Below are positions 35,784 to 45,516 of a stretch of 64,000 bases of DNA, one piece after another (positions within the stretch are counted from its first letter, which is position 1; each line of letters opens with the position of its first letter). The DNA lies in the NCBI RefSeq assembly GCF_018614655.1, contig NZ_JAGGOG010000004.1:518432-582431 (forward strand), in the 5' to 3' direction. Position numbers and translations under genes: made by a program. Source of the DNA: Pseudomonas fluorescens (GTDB taxonomy: Bacteria > Pseudomonadota > Gammaproteobacteria > Pseudomonadales > Pseudomonadaceae). The notes under the pieces are model-generated. The model was not told the DNA's origin and made no database searches. It saw only the letters and a list, made by a program, of their open reading frames with translations.

Positions 35784-36629
35784 TCAGCGGGGCAGCTTGA
35801 GGTTGTTCCACACCGCCAGGCTCGGTTCGGCCTGGTTCAGGGTGTAGAAGTGCAACCCTGGAGCGCCGCCTTGCAGCAGGCGTTCGCACATTTCGGTGAT
35901 GACCTGTTCGCCGAACGCCTGGATGCTCTTGACGTCATCGCCGTAGGCTTCCAGTTGTTTGCGAACCCAGCGTGGAATTTCCGCGCCGCAGGCGTCAGAG
36001 AAGCGCGCCAGCTTGCTGTAGTTGGTGATAGGCATGATGCCTGGCACGATCGGAATGTTCACACCCATGGCCCGTACACGCTCGACGAAGTAGAAGTAGC
36101 TGTCGGCGTTGAAGAAGTACTGGGTGATCGCACTGTTGGCGCCGGCGTTGGCCTTGCGCACGAAGTTCTGCAGATCGTCTTCGAAGTTGCGCGCCTGGGG
36201 GTGCATCTCCGGGTAAGCGGCCACTTCGATGTGGAAGTGATCGCCGGTCTCTTCACGAATGAAGCTCACCAGGTCATTGGCGTAGCGCAGCTCACCGCTG
36301 GCCATGCCCATGCCGGACGGCAGGTCGCCGCGCAGGGCGACGATGCGCTGGATGCCCGCACTTTTGTACTGGGTCAGCAGGCTGCGCAGGTCAGCCTTGC
36401 TGTCGCCCACGCAGGACAAATGCGGAGCGGCAGGGACTTTGACTTCGCTTTCCAGCTGCAGCACGGTGTTGATCGTGCGGTCACGGGTCGAACCACCGGC
36501 ACCGTAGGTGCAGGAGAAGAAATCAGGGTTGTAGCTGGCCAACTGACGGGCAGTGGCGAGCAGTTTTTCATGCCCAGCATCGGTCTTGGTCGGGAAGAAC
36601 TCGAAGCTGTAGCGACGGTCTTGGGACAT
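35784..36629 (-). CDS. metF: 5,10-methylenetetrahydrofolate reductase
   Basis: FAD/NADH enzyme making 5-methyltetrahydrofolate for methionine synthesis. The 281 residues start MSQDRRYSFEFFPTKTDAGH. YNPDFFSCTYGAGGSTRDRT, IQRIVALRGDLPSGMG, SAITQYFFNADSYFYFVERV and the late GAPGLHFYTLNQAEPSL are family-defining. I chose the second of two close ATGs, because AAGGG is correctly spaced only for it. It lies downstream of ahcY on the same strand, separated by a REP palindrome. Confidence 0.95.
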   Translation of the reverse strand: MSQDRRYSFEFFPTKTDAGHEKLLATARQLASYNPDFFSCTYGAGGSTRDRTINTVLQLESEVKVPAAPHLSCVGDSKADLRSLLTQYKSAGIQRIVALRGDLPSGMGMASGELRYANDLVSFIREETGDHFHIEVAAYPEMHPQARNFEDDLQNFVRKANAGANSAITQYFFNADSYFYFVERVRAMGVNIPIVPGIMPITNYSKLARFSDACGAEIPRWVRKQLEAYGDDVKSIQAFGEQVITEMCERLLQGGAPGLHFYTLNQAEPSLAVWNNLKLPR

Positions 36630-36665
36630 GGTCATACCCTTGGAAACTCAGAAAACTGGAAGGCT

Positions 36666-36759
36666 TGTGTGGGAGCGGGCTTGCTCGCGAATGCGGTGGG
36701 TCAGTCAATATTTACGGTGACTGACCCACCGCATTCGCGAGCAAGCCCGCTCCCACACA
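36666..36759. repeat. Perfect 42-base inverted repeat between ahcY and metF
   Basis: Arms 36666-36707 and 36718-36759 with a 10-base loop, beginning TGTGTGGGAGCGGGCTTGCT. This is the GTGGGAGCGGGC REP family. It lies inside a probable ahcY-metF transcription unit, where the hairpin could stabilise upstream RNA or reduce downstream expression. Confidence 0.92.
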
Positions 36760-36795
36760 GGCCCACTCCCGCAAGGAGAGTGGGCAACAGGCTTA

Positions 36796-38436
<1,641 letters not shown>

Positions 38437-38531
38437 TCACTCATGGGGGCGATAGGTAATGGCTCATAGAGCTTGGGGCTGGCCTCTGCCATGATGTTGC
38501 CCATCATTCGGCAAGACGCTTTGGAGTGACC

Positions 38532-38936
38532 ATGAACTTCCACACCCGCAAATGGGTAAAACCCGAAGACCTCAATCCCAACGGCACCCTGTTCGGTGGC
38601 AGCCTGCTGCGCTGGATCGACGAAGAAGCCGCCATTTACGCCATCGTTCAGTTGGGCAACCAGCGGGTGGTGACCAAGTACATCTCCGAAATCAACTTCG
38701 TCAGCGCCTCGCGCCAGGGCGACATCATCGAACTGGGCATTACCGCTACCGAGTTCGGTCGCACCTCGATCACTCTGACCTGCGAAGTGCGCAACAAAAT
38801 TACCCGCAAAAGTATCCTGACCGTGGAAAAAATGGTTTTCGTCAACCTTGGTGAAGACGGTCTGCCGGCACCGCATGGCCGGACCGAGATCAAGTACGTG
38901 AAGGATCAGTTCCAGGAAGACGGCATCAGCGAGTAA
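38532..38936 (+). CDS. Hotdog-fold acyl-CoA thioesterase
   Basis: A 134-residue single hotdog-domain protein of the YciA/acyl-CoA hydrolase group. It starts MNFHTRKWVKPEDLNPNGTL with the catalytic-region motif NPNGTLFGGSLLRWIDEEAA. It then has VTKYISEINFVSASRQGDII and ITATEFGRTSITLTCEVRN. TTGGAG sits six bases before the ATG; a GTG two codons earlier overlaps it. Substrate range cannot be read from the sequence. Confidence 0.9.
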   Translation: MNFHTRKWVKPEDLNPNGTLFGGSLLRWIDEEAAIYAIVQLGNQRVVTKYISEINFVSASRQGDIIELGITATEFGRTSITLTCEVRNKITRKSILTVEKMVFVNLGEDGLPAPHGRTEIKYVKDQFQEDGISE

Positions 38937-39036
38937 CGTCCGCCCAGGCGTGACTTGTTTTACAAGAAACTTCCGTATGGATCTTTCTCAGGCGCTCTCA
39001 GCACTCAGGACTACACCCTGTAGAGAGAGTCGACAT

Positions 39037-41016
39037 ATGGAATTGTTAAAACCCCCTGCTCCGCCTATCCAACCTTCATTCCCTCAATTGTTGCCAACCG
39101 CCGCCAATGACAGGGTTGGGAGCGGTCTGGCAGCGGCGGTCGACACGGCCTTGGCGCCCATTGTCACAAGGCGTGGACACACCACGGCTCAACCCCAAGG
39201 CACGAAAACGTCCTTGATAGAGGGTGCTGGCGAACGCAAGCTGGCGCTGAGTCGCTACCAAAATGGCGTTGTGGAAGTGACGTTGTCCCCGCCGCCGCTT
39301 AGCCAACTGGTGCTCAGTGGTGGTGGTGCCAAGGGCGTTGCCTATCCAGGCGTCATTCAGGCGCTTGAAGATAAAAATGTCTTGAAAGATGTCCGGAGCA
39401 TTTCTGGCTCGTCCGCGGGTGGTATCTCAGCGGCCTTGCTGGCCAGTGGCATGGGGGCCAAGCCCTTCGACACGCTTTCGGACGGCATCGAGCTACCCAA
39501 ACTGATGAACAGCAAGCATGCAATCCCCAGCTGGTTGCAGAATGCGAGTTCGAGTGTTGGCAAGGTGGCCGGCAAGGTCAGCAGTCTGGCAGAGGTCGTG
39601 TTTAACGTGCTGCCGCGTCTTGGCTCCAAGGCTGAACCCCTTGAGGAGTTGGTGCGCAACGAGTCGCGAAAGGCGGTGCTGGCACACATTGCCGATTTCC
39701 CCAGGGACCTTCGCACATCACAAGTCATGGCGATTGCTGACAAATTAAGTGCGGGTGGAGCGACGACGTTCGGTGATCTGCTGGTGTTGAGTCGATATAT
39801 ACCGGCAATCAAGGCGCTCAATATCACCGGCACTGGCTTGTTCGATGGCAGGCCGCAGTTGGTCGTGTTCAACGCCAGCACGACGCCAGACATGGACATC
39901 GCCCGCGCGGCGCATATTTCGGGGGCACTGCCGGTAGTGTTCAAGGCACCGAAAGAGCAGGGGCATGGGTTTCAGGAGCATGGAGAGAAAACCTTCTTTC
40001 AGGATGGCGGGTTGCTGCTCAATACGCCGGCTGCTGACTTTTACCAGCGCTCGTTTCCCGCCAGTGTGCTGGCCGATACCGAACAATTGATCTTGAAGTT
40101 TGAGGATGAAGACCCAGCGGTGGTGCGTGGCAGTGGTCTCGATGCCTTCAAGGACGGTTTTCTCGGGATCCCGAACACGGCCAATCGTGAGTTGATGTTG
40201 TCGAAACTCAACGCGGTCAAGGATCAGACCGTCATCATTCCGTTGAAGACGGACAAGGGTGACTTCAGCGGATTCCTCAACGGTACGATCAATTTCACCC
40301 TGTCGGCCGAGGTCAAGAACCATCTGCAGGAACTCTCCAGGATTGCAGTGAATACGCACCTGGAGAGGCGCTCCGAGGTGCGGGAGCAGCATCAGTTCGG
40401 CTCGATTGAAAGCGCCGTGCTGGCCATGGACGATTCCATGCTTGCCAGCGTAAAGGACGCACTTGATAAAGACGATGCATCCCGTGAAGTGCTGCGTTTT
40501 CGACACGAAGCCCTTCACGGGCTCGTAGCGCTGGATAAGGCTGTAGCACTGGTCAATACCGGCAACCGCTGGGAAATGACGTCTGAGCTGGCCTCGGCAT
40601 TGCGTAACCTGGATGCGCTGGCCAGTCGCCCGGAATACGTCGAGTGGCTGGGCGTTCGGCTTAATGATGCGCACAACCCTGATTTCCAGCAGTTGCTGCA
40701 GGTGTCGCCCCCGTACCCCTCAAGGGTCCTGTGCCGTGGTATTGCTGAAATGAAGCGGCGCGATGTGGCCGTGATCGCCGATAACTTCACCCGGGAAGTG
40801 CTCTATCCCTCGTTGTTTCGTCCGGGCCAGCCAGACTCCAATGTTGCGCTGCTGCGGCGCGTGGAACATAACCTGGACCGGGCAACAACGCCGGTCCAGA
40901 TTAACCTGGCCCTCGACGACATCGTTGAAAACTACGCGGCACATAATAAACTCTGGGCGCAGCCGGGGCACTCCACGACGATCGAAATGGCCAAGGCCTG
41001 GCGCCTGGCGGTTTAA
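39037..41016 (+). CDS. ExoU-like patatin phospholipase
   Basis: A 659-residue protein that closely resembles the P. aeruginosa type III effector ExoU (687 residues) over its whole length, as judged from memory. The patatin domain has the oxyanion motif SGGGAKGVAYPG (95-100 core), nucleophile S126 in GSSAGG, and catalytic D323 in FQDGG. Further shared blocks are LNITGTGLFDGRPQLVVFNA, AAHISGALP and, in the C-terminal membrane-localisation region, LYP/SLFRPGQPDSNVALLRR and STTIEMAKAWR. The first 90 residues are variable and Pro/Ala-rich, like a secretion leader. A start at 38977 (20 residues longer) is possible. No chaperone or secretion genes are nearby. Confidence 0.88.
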   Translation: MELLKPPAPPIQPSFPQLLPTAANDRVGSGLAAAVDTALAPIVTRRGHTTAQPQGTKTSLIEGAGERKLALSRYQNGVVEVTLSPPPLSQLVLSGGGAKGVAYPGVIQALEDKNVLKDVRSISGSSAGGISAALLASGMGAKPFDTLSDGIELPKLMNSKHAIPSWLQNASSSVGKVAGKVSSLAEVVFNVLPRLGSKAEPLEELVRNESRKAVLAHIADFPRDLRTSQVMAIADKLSAGGATTFGDLLVLSRYIPAIKALNITGTGLFDGRPQLVVFNASTTPDMDIARAAHISGALPVVFKAPKEQGHGFQEHGEKTFFQDGGLLLNTPAADFYQRSFPASVLADTEQLILKFEDEDPAVVRGSGLDAFKDGFLGIPNTANRELMLSKLNAVKDQTVIIPLKTDKGDFSGFLNGTINFTLSAEVKNHLQELSRIAVNTHLERRSEVREQHQFGSIESAVLAMDDSMLASVKDALDKDDASREVLRFRHEALHGLVALDKAVALVNTGNRWEMTSELASALRNLDALASRPEYVEWLGVRLNDAHNPDFQQLLQVSPPYPSRVLCRGIAEMKRRDVAVIADNFTREVLYPSLFRPGQPDSNVALLRRVEHNLDRATTPVQINLALDDIVENYAAHNKLWAQPGHSTTIEMAKAWRLAV

Positions 41017-41120
41017 ACGCGATATCGACAAGAACCCGCCGCACGGTGGTGATTTCGCGTGGCGTAAAGTCCGCCCGTCCCGACGCGGTCTGCAGCCCTG
41101 AAACAGGTAGTTGTTTTTCG

Positions 41121-41152
41121 GTTAATGGCACTCACTCACGTGTGTCATTAAC
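41121..41152. promoter_or_regulatory. Palindrome between the ExoU-like gene and the gtr-like cluster
   Basis: GTTAATGGCAC (41121-41131) and GTGTCATTAAC (41142-41152) form 11-base arms with one G-T mismatch around 10 bases. It may be an operator for the downstream cluster. As RNA it would be a hairpin, but no T run follows. The surrounding 41100-41290 stretch is AT-rich. Confidence 0.4.
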
Positions 41153-41292
41153 AAGTAGCTGACAGGGTTGTTACACTTTGGTAATACCTGGGTTATTCGG
41201 CGTTTTTTTTACACACTTTAATTATTAGCTAGATAGAATCTCTGCCAATGCCGATCAGTCGCATTCGCCAGATAACTAATGTGCTAATAATC

Positions 41293-41703
41293 ATGACGCA
41301 ATTACCTCCCGATGATCGTTCGTCGCGCCTGCCTTATTATTTAATGGTCGGGTTATTGGCAACCAGTGCTCACTATATAACGCTCTTGTTATTGTCCTTT
41401 GTGCTACCGATATTAGTGTCCACGCTGATCGGTGCTTTAGTGGGAACGCTGGTGAGCTATCAAGGCAACAAACGGTGGACGTTTGTGAGAAGTACGGGTT
41501 GCCCCGACGCTCATCAATGGCTGCGTTTCGGCATTACCGCCATGGTTTACAACCTCGGCAATCTGTCCCTGATGGCGCTGTTGCTGGGCTTTTTTCCGCT
41601 GCACCTCTGGCTGATGCAAATGATCACCACCGTGGCCCTGACGCTGATCACCTTCCGAATCAACCAGCATTGGACCTTCCATCATGAATCTATCAAGACC
41701 TGA
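41293..41703 (+). CDS. GtrA-like membrane protein
   Basis: A 136-residue GtrA-family protein with four membrane helices. It includes LPYYLMVGLLATSAHYITLL, LIGALVGTLVSYQGNKRWTF (the family's NKxWTF motif) and a repeat-like FRINQHWTFHHES at the end. Such proteins are thought to flip undecaprenyl-linked sugars. The start is unsure: no clear Shine-Dalgarno, and an ATG at 41248 would add 15 residues. It overlaps the next glycosyltransferase gene by 20 bases. Confidence 0.85.
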   Translation: MTQLPPDDRSSRLPYYLMVGLLATSAHYITLLLLSFVLPILVSTLIGALVGTLVSYQGNKRWTFVRSTGCPDAHQWLRFGITAMVYNLGNLSLMALLLGFFPLHLWLMQMITTVALTLITFRINQHWTFHHESIKT

Positions 41704-42670
41704 GCGGGCACCTCGCCCGCTGCTCAGCGTGATTGTCTGTTGTTATAACGAGGCCAAGGTATTACCCGTCTTTCACAGGCGATTGATGGCAGTGCTGAAT
41801 ACATTAAGTATTCGTTATGAATTACTGTATGTGAATGATGGCAGTCGTGATGAAAGTCAGGCCTTGCTGAGTCGCTTCTGTCAGGTGCCTGGTGTTCGTT
41901 GCCTGAATTTAAGTCGTAACTTCGGCAAAGAGGCCGCCATGGTTGCCGGGATAGACCATGCACGGGGTGATGCGGTTTTATTTATTGATGCTGACTTGCA
42001 AGATCCACCTGAACTTATTCCGTTAATGGTTCACCATTGGCTGAGCGGCCGCGACATCGTCAATATGCAACGACGCAGTCGAGTGACGGACACGTCTGGT
42101 AAGCGAATCAGCGCCCATCTGTATTACAAACTCATGAGTTTTCTCGCCGATAAGTTCGATGTCCCGCCAGACGTCAGCGATTTCCGTTTGATCGGTCCGG
42201 CGCCTTTAGCCGCCTTGCGCGCCATCCCAGAGCGGACACGGTTTATGAAGGGCCTGATCAGTTGGCTAGGGTTCAACACCGTCGAGGTGCCCTACGATCG
42301 TGAGCCTCGAAGTGCCGGCCAGACCAAATGGGGGCCCTTGGCGCTGGTTGATCTGGGCATTGAGGGGGTGCTGGCCTTATCGCGCAAACCCCTGCGCTGG
42401 TTCAGCCTGCTCAGCCTGCTGATTTTCATCAGTACCCTGGCCTTCATCATCCAGCAGCTCAGCGTCGAAAACCTCAGTACCCACCACTTTATCCTGGGCG
42501 TCGCGGCGTTTATTGCCTTAGGCACGGCGATGATTGGTGAATACCTGGGCGCGACGTTGAGCGAGGTCAGGCAACGGCCCATCTATTTGCTCAACAGCCA
42601 GTTTGGCGAAACGCCTCGACAGTCCGGGAAGCCCGGAACAACTCCCTCCCGCGAACAAGAAACCATCTGA
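41684..42670 (+). CDS. Family 2 glycosyltransferase (GtrB/polyprenyl-phosphate type)
   Basis: A 328-residue GT2 enzyme with two C-terminal membrane helices. LLSVIVCCYNEAKVLPVFHR, the DxD-type INDGS-like LYVNDGSRDESQALL, NFGKEAAMVAGIDHARGDAV and FIDADLQDPPELIPLM are typical of enzymes moving a sugar from a nucleotide to undecaprenyl phosphate. The membrane part is LLSLLIFISTLAFIIQQL and GVAAFIALGTAMIGEYLGAT. Its stop overlaps the next gene's ATG. Confidence 0.92.
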   Translation: MNLSRPERAPRPLLSVIVCCYNEAKVLPVFHRRLMAVLNTLSIRYELLYVNDGSRDESQALLSRFCQVPGVRCLNLSRNFGKEAAMVAGIDHARGDAVLFIDADLQDPPELIPLMVHHWLSGRDIVNMQRRSRVTDTSGKRISAHLYYKLMSFLADKFDVPPDVSDFRLIGPAPLAALRAIPERTRFMKGLISWLGFNTVEVPYDREPRSAGQTKWGPLALVDLGIEGVLALSRKPLRWFSLLSLLIFISTLAFIIQQLSVENLSTHHFILGVAAFIALGTAMIGEYLGATLSEVRQRPIYLLNSQFGETPRQSGKPGTTPSREQETI

Positions 42671-44085
42671 TGATCATGACGCGCCGCACACTCTGGATTG
42701 TGTTGCTTGCCATTCTCGGCATTCGCCTGGCCAGCATGGGTCTGTATCCGCTAATGGATACGTCGGAGGCCCGCTACGGCGAAATGGCGCGCAAGATGCT
42801 CGTCCTGGGCGACTGGGTAACGCCACTGTTCGACGTTGGTGTGCCTTTCTGGGGCAAGCCGCCGCTGGCCTTCTGGGCCCAGGCGCTGAGCATGAAAGTG
42901 CTGGGTGTCAATGAGTTCGCCATTCGTTTTCCGGCGTGGCTGTTTCATGTCGCCAGTTGCCTGATCATCATCCGCTTTGCCCGTGAAGAGGCGGATGAAC
43001 GCACCGGATTGCTGGCGGCGATTATTTTCTCCAGCTCCACCCTTGGCCTGCTGTCGGCAGGCGTGGTGTTGACCGACCCGGCGCTGAGTTTTTCAGTGGT
43101 GCTGGCCAGCTACGGTTTCTGGCGCGGTGCGGCACGCGATGATCGACGCTGGGCGCTGGCCGGGTTTGCGGGCCTGGGACTTGGCCTTTTGTCCAAAGGG
43201 CCGCTGGTGTGGGTGTTGGTGGGAGGGGCGGCGCTGGTCTGGGTGCTCTACCACAAACAGTGGCGAGCCTTGCTGCGACTGCCCTGGGTCACAGGCATTT
43301 TTCTGATGCTGTTGATTGCTGTGCCCTGGTATGTGATCGCTGAACTGCGCACGCCGGGTTTTCTGGATTACTTCCTGATTGGCGAACACTGGAAGCGCTA
43401 CGTGGTCAGCGACTGGGCCGGTGACTTGTACGGCAGCGCTCATGCCCGGCCAGCAGGTGCGATCTGGCTGGATCTGCTGATGGCATTGTTCCCCTGGACG
43501 CTGTTGTTGCCCGCGCTGTACTTCGGCTACCGCAGGTTGCTCCAGTCATGGCCCTACTACAGCTATGTTGCCTTGTGGGCTTTGGTGACGCCGGCGTTTT
43601 TTACCCTCTCCGGCAACATTCTGTGGACCTATGTCTTGCCCGCCCTGCCTGCGTGGAGCTTGTTGCTGGCCGGTGCGCTCAATCGCCCTGTCGCGGTCGG
43701 CCAGGCGAGAGCTGCCGTGGGCCTTGCGCTCGGTCTGTTCCTGCCGGTTGTACTGTGGGTGGCTGCGGTGGATGGCCGTGTCTTTGAGCGTCCAAACAAT
43801 CAACGCGCGCTGGCCCAGGCCTGGCAGCAACTGCAAAAGGATGAACCGGGAGCTCTTTATTACTGGGGGCGTCGGTCCTACTCGGGGGAGTTCTACACTG
43901 CAGGCCAGGCCCGACAGCTAAAGGACTTCACCCGACTTCCCGGTGACACAGTGTTCTATGTTTCCCGCCGGGAGCGGGACCTGGAGTATGGAATCGAGTC
44001 CTTGCAAGCGTTCAACTGTAAAGAGCACCTGCGCGCCAGCGAGAGCGTGCTGTTCCGGTGCGGGCCGATCAAGCCATCCCTCTGA
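42670..44085 (+). CDS. Family 39/ArnT-like membrane glycosyltransferase
   Basis: A 471-residue polytopic GT-C enzyme. YPLMDTSEARYGEMARKMLV carries the conserved acidic first-loop motif, followed by FWGKPPLAFWAQALSMKVLG, as in ArnT and PMT-type lipid-linked sugar transferases. About eight to ten membrane segments are visible, with a short periplasmic tail ending RCGPIKPSL. Together with the GtrA and GT2 proteins it should transfer a sugar to a surface glycan, perhaps LPS; the sugar and acceptor are unknown. Confidence 0.87.
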   Translation: MIMTRRTLWIVLLAILGIRLASMGLYPLMDTSEARYGEMARKMLVLGDWVTPLFDVGVPFWGKPPLAFWAQALSMKVLGVNEFAIRFPAWLFHVASCLIIIRFAREEADERTGLLAAIIFSSSTLGLLSAGVVLTDPALSFSVVLASYGFWRGAARDDRRWALAGFAGLGLGLLSKGPLVWVLVGGAALVWVLYHKQWRALLRLPWVTGIFLMLLIAVPWYVIAELRTPGFLDYFLIGEHWKRYVVSDWAGDLYGSAHARPAGAIWLDLLMALFPWTLLLPALYFGYRRLLQSWPYYSYVALWALVTPAFFTLSGNILWTYVLPALPAWSLLLAGALNRPVAVGQARAAVGLALGLFLPVVLWVAAVDGRVFERPNNQRALAQAWQQLQKDEPGALYYWGRRSYSGEFYTAGQARQLKDFTRLPGDTVFYVSRRERDLEYGIESLQAFNCKEHLRASESVLFRCGPIKPSL

Positions 44086-44147
44086 TACCCTTTCCCGTGT
44101 GATATATAGCGAATCAATTCCGTTTATTCTCACACAAGGAGTGGCCA

Positions 44148-44981
44148 GTGGTTGCGACGGCTCTGGTACTGGTTGCGGCGCTGTTGCATGCGACGTGGAA
44201 CACCCTGATCAAATTCAGTGGCGAGCGGCTATTGGTGATCGCCTGCATGGACAGTGTTGCGCTGCTGTTTGTGTTGCTGGCGGTTGGGTTCGTGTCGTTG
44301 CCGCCGCTGGAAATCTGGCCGTGGATTGTCGCCTCGGCACTGTTTGAATTGCTGTACCGCTACCTGCTGATCCAGGCCTATCGGGTGGGCGACCTGGGGT
44401 TGGTGTATCCGCTGATGCGCGGATTGTCGCCGTTGGTGGTCCTGGTGCTGACCCTGGTGTTTGCCGGAGAGGTGCTCAGTACTCAGCAGATTCTTGGCAT
44501 CCTACTGATCCCGTTCGGCATGCTGTGCCTGTTGTGGCGGGGCGGTGGCGGGGATCGGTTGCCCTGGTCGATGTTGCCGGTCGTGGCGCTGATCGGCCTG
44601 TGCATCGGTTGCTATACCTTTCTCGACGGCCAGGCCTTGCGGCGCTGGTCGCACCCGTTGGACTACCTGGTGTGGCTGACGCTGATCAGCGCCTGGCCGT
44701 TTCCGTTGCTGGCGGTGGTGCGCAAGCGCGCGGCGTTCAGCCTGTTCTGGCGCACACAGTGGCGGTTGGGGCTGAGTGTCGGTTTGTGTGTGTTGTTGAG
44801 CTACGCTCTGGTGCTCTGGGCCATGCAGTTGGGCTCGATTGCCGAAGCGGCCGCGCTGCGGGAAGTCAGCGTGATCCTGGTGGTGTTGTTCGGCATGCGA
44901 TACCTGAAAGAACCTTTCGGCCGGCCACGGCTCATAGCCTGTGGGTTGGTGCTGATCGGCATGTTCGTGATGAAGCTCTAA
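44148..44981 (+). CDS. EamA/DMT-type transporter
   Basis: A 277-residue membrane protein of the drug/metabolite transporter superfamily. It has two EamA repeats and about ten helices. It starts at GTG (AAGGAG seven bases upstream), giving VATALVLVAALLHATWNTLI. Characteristic parts are YRVGDLGLVYPLMRGLSPLV, FLDGQALRRWSHPLDYLVWL and the final YLKEPFGRPRLIACGLVLIG. The substrate is unknown. Confidence 0.88.
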   Translation: MVATALVLVAALLHATWNTLIKFSGERLLVIACMDSVALLFVLLAVGFVSLPPLEIWPWIVASALFELLYRYLLIQAYRVGDLGLVYPLMRGLSPLVVLVLTLVFAGEVLSTQQILGILLIPFGMLCLLWRGGGGDRLPWSMLPVVALIGLCIGCYTFLDGQALRRWSHPLDYLVWLTLISAWPFPLLAVVRKRAAFSLFWRTQWRLGLSVGLCVLLSYALVLWAMQLGSIAEAAALREVSVILVVLFGMRYLKEPFGRPRLIACGLVLIGMFVMKL

Positions 44982-45012
44982 CCGTCGGATAAAACTAAAA
45001 AAGGAATGGGTT

Positions 45013-45399
45013 ATGACAGTCGCTTTCTGGTGTGTGTTGATCGCAATTTTTCTGCCATACCTGTGCATCGGTGTGGCCAAGTTCAGTGGTGGCAGGTTCG
45101 GGCTTCAGGATAACCACGATCCCCGGGCATTCCTGGCCATCCTCGAAGGGGTTGCCAAGCGGGCCCACAGCGCGCAGCTCAACAGCTTTGAAGTGACGCC
45201 TGCGTTTGCGGCGGCGGTGATCATTGCCCATATGGCCGGTAATGCGTCGCTGGTGACCATCAATGTGCTGGCGGTGCTGTTTATCACCAGCCGGTTGCTC
45301 TACGTCATTTGCTACCTGGCGGACTGGGCGGTACTGCGTTCACTGGTGTGGTTCGTGGGGATGGTGTTGATTGCGAGTTTCTTTTTTGTGTCGATATAA
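45013..45399 (+). CDS. MAPEG family membrane protein
   Basis: A 128-residue four-helix membrane protein of the MAPEG (eicosanoid/glutathione metabolism) superfamily. It starts MTVAFWCVLIAIFLPYLCIG. The NSFEVTPAFAAAVIIAHMAG and FITSRLLYVICYLADWAVLR segments are typical. The bacterial members' role is unknown. AAGGAA precedes the ATG. It is followed by an imperfect REP doublet and the convergent mltA. Confidence 0.9.
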   Translation: MTVAFWCVLIAIFLPYLCIGVAKFSGGRFGLQDNHDPRAFLAILEGVAKRAHSAQLNSFEVTPAFAAAVIIAHMAGNASLVTINVLAVLFITSRLLYVICYLADWAVLRSLVWFVGMVLIASFFFVSI

Positions 45400-45414
45400 G
45401 TAGTCGATCCCAGC

Positions 45415-45509
45415 GTAGCCGCTGCCGAGGCACGCGGCTGCGATGCGGTCCGCAAGACGGCCACCGGGGCCGCTGCGTCATCGCAGCCGCGTGTCTCGAC
45501 AGCGGCCAC
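45415..45509. repeat. Imperfect REP doublet after the MAPEG gene
   Basis: GTAGCCGCTGCCGAGGCACG at 45415 faces an arm ending CGACAGCGGCCAC at 45509, with several mismatches. It is a decayed copy of the CTGTAGCCGCTGCCGAGG family, lying between two convergent genes. Confidence 0.78.
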
Positions 45510-45516
45510 AGGACGA

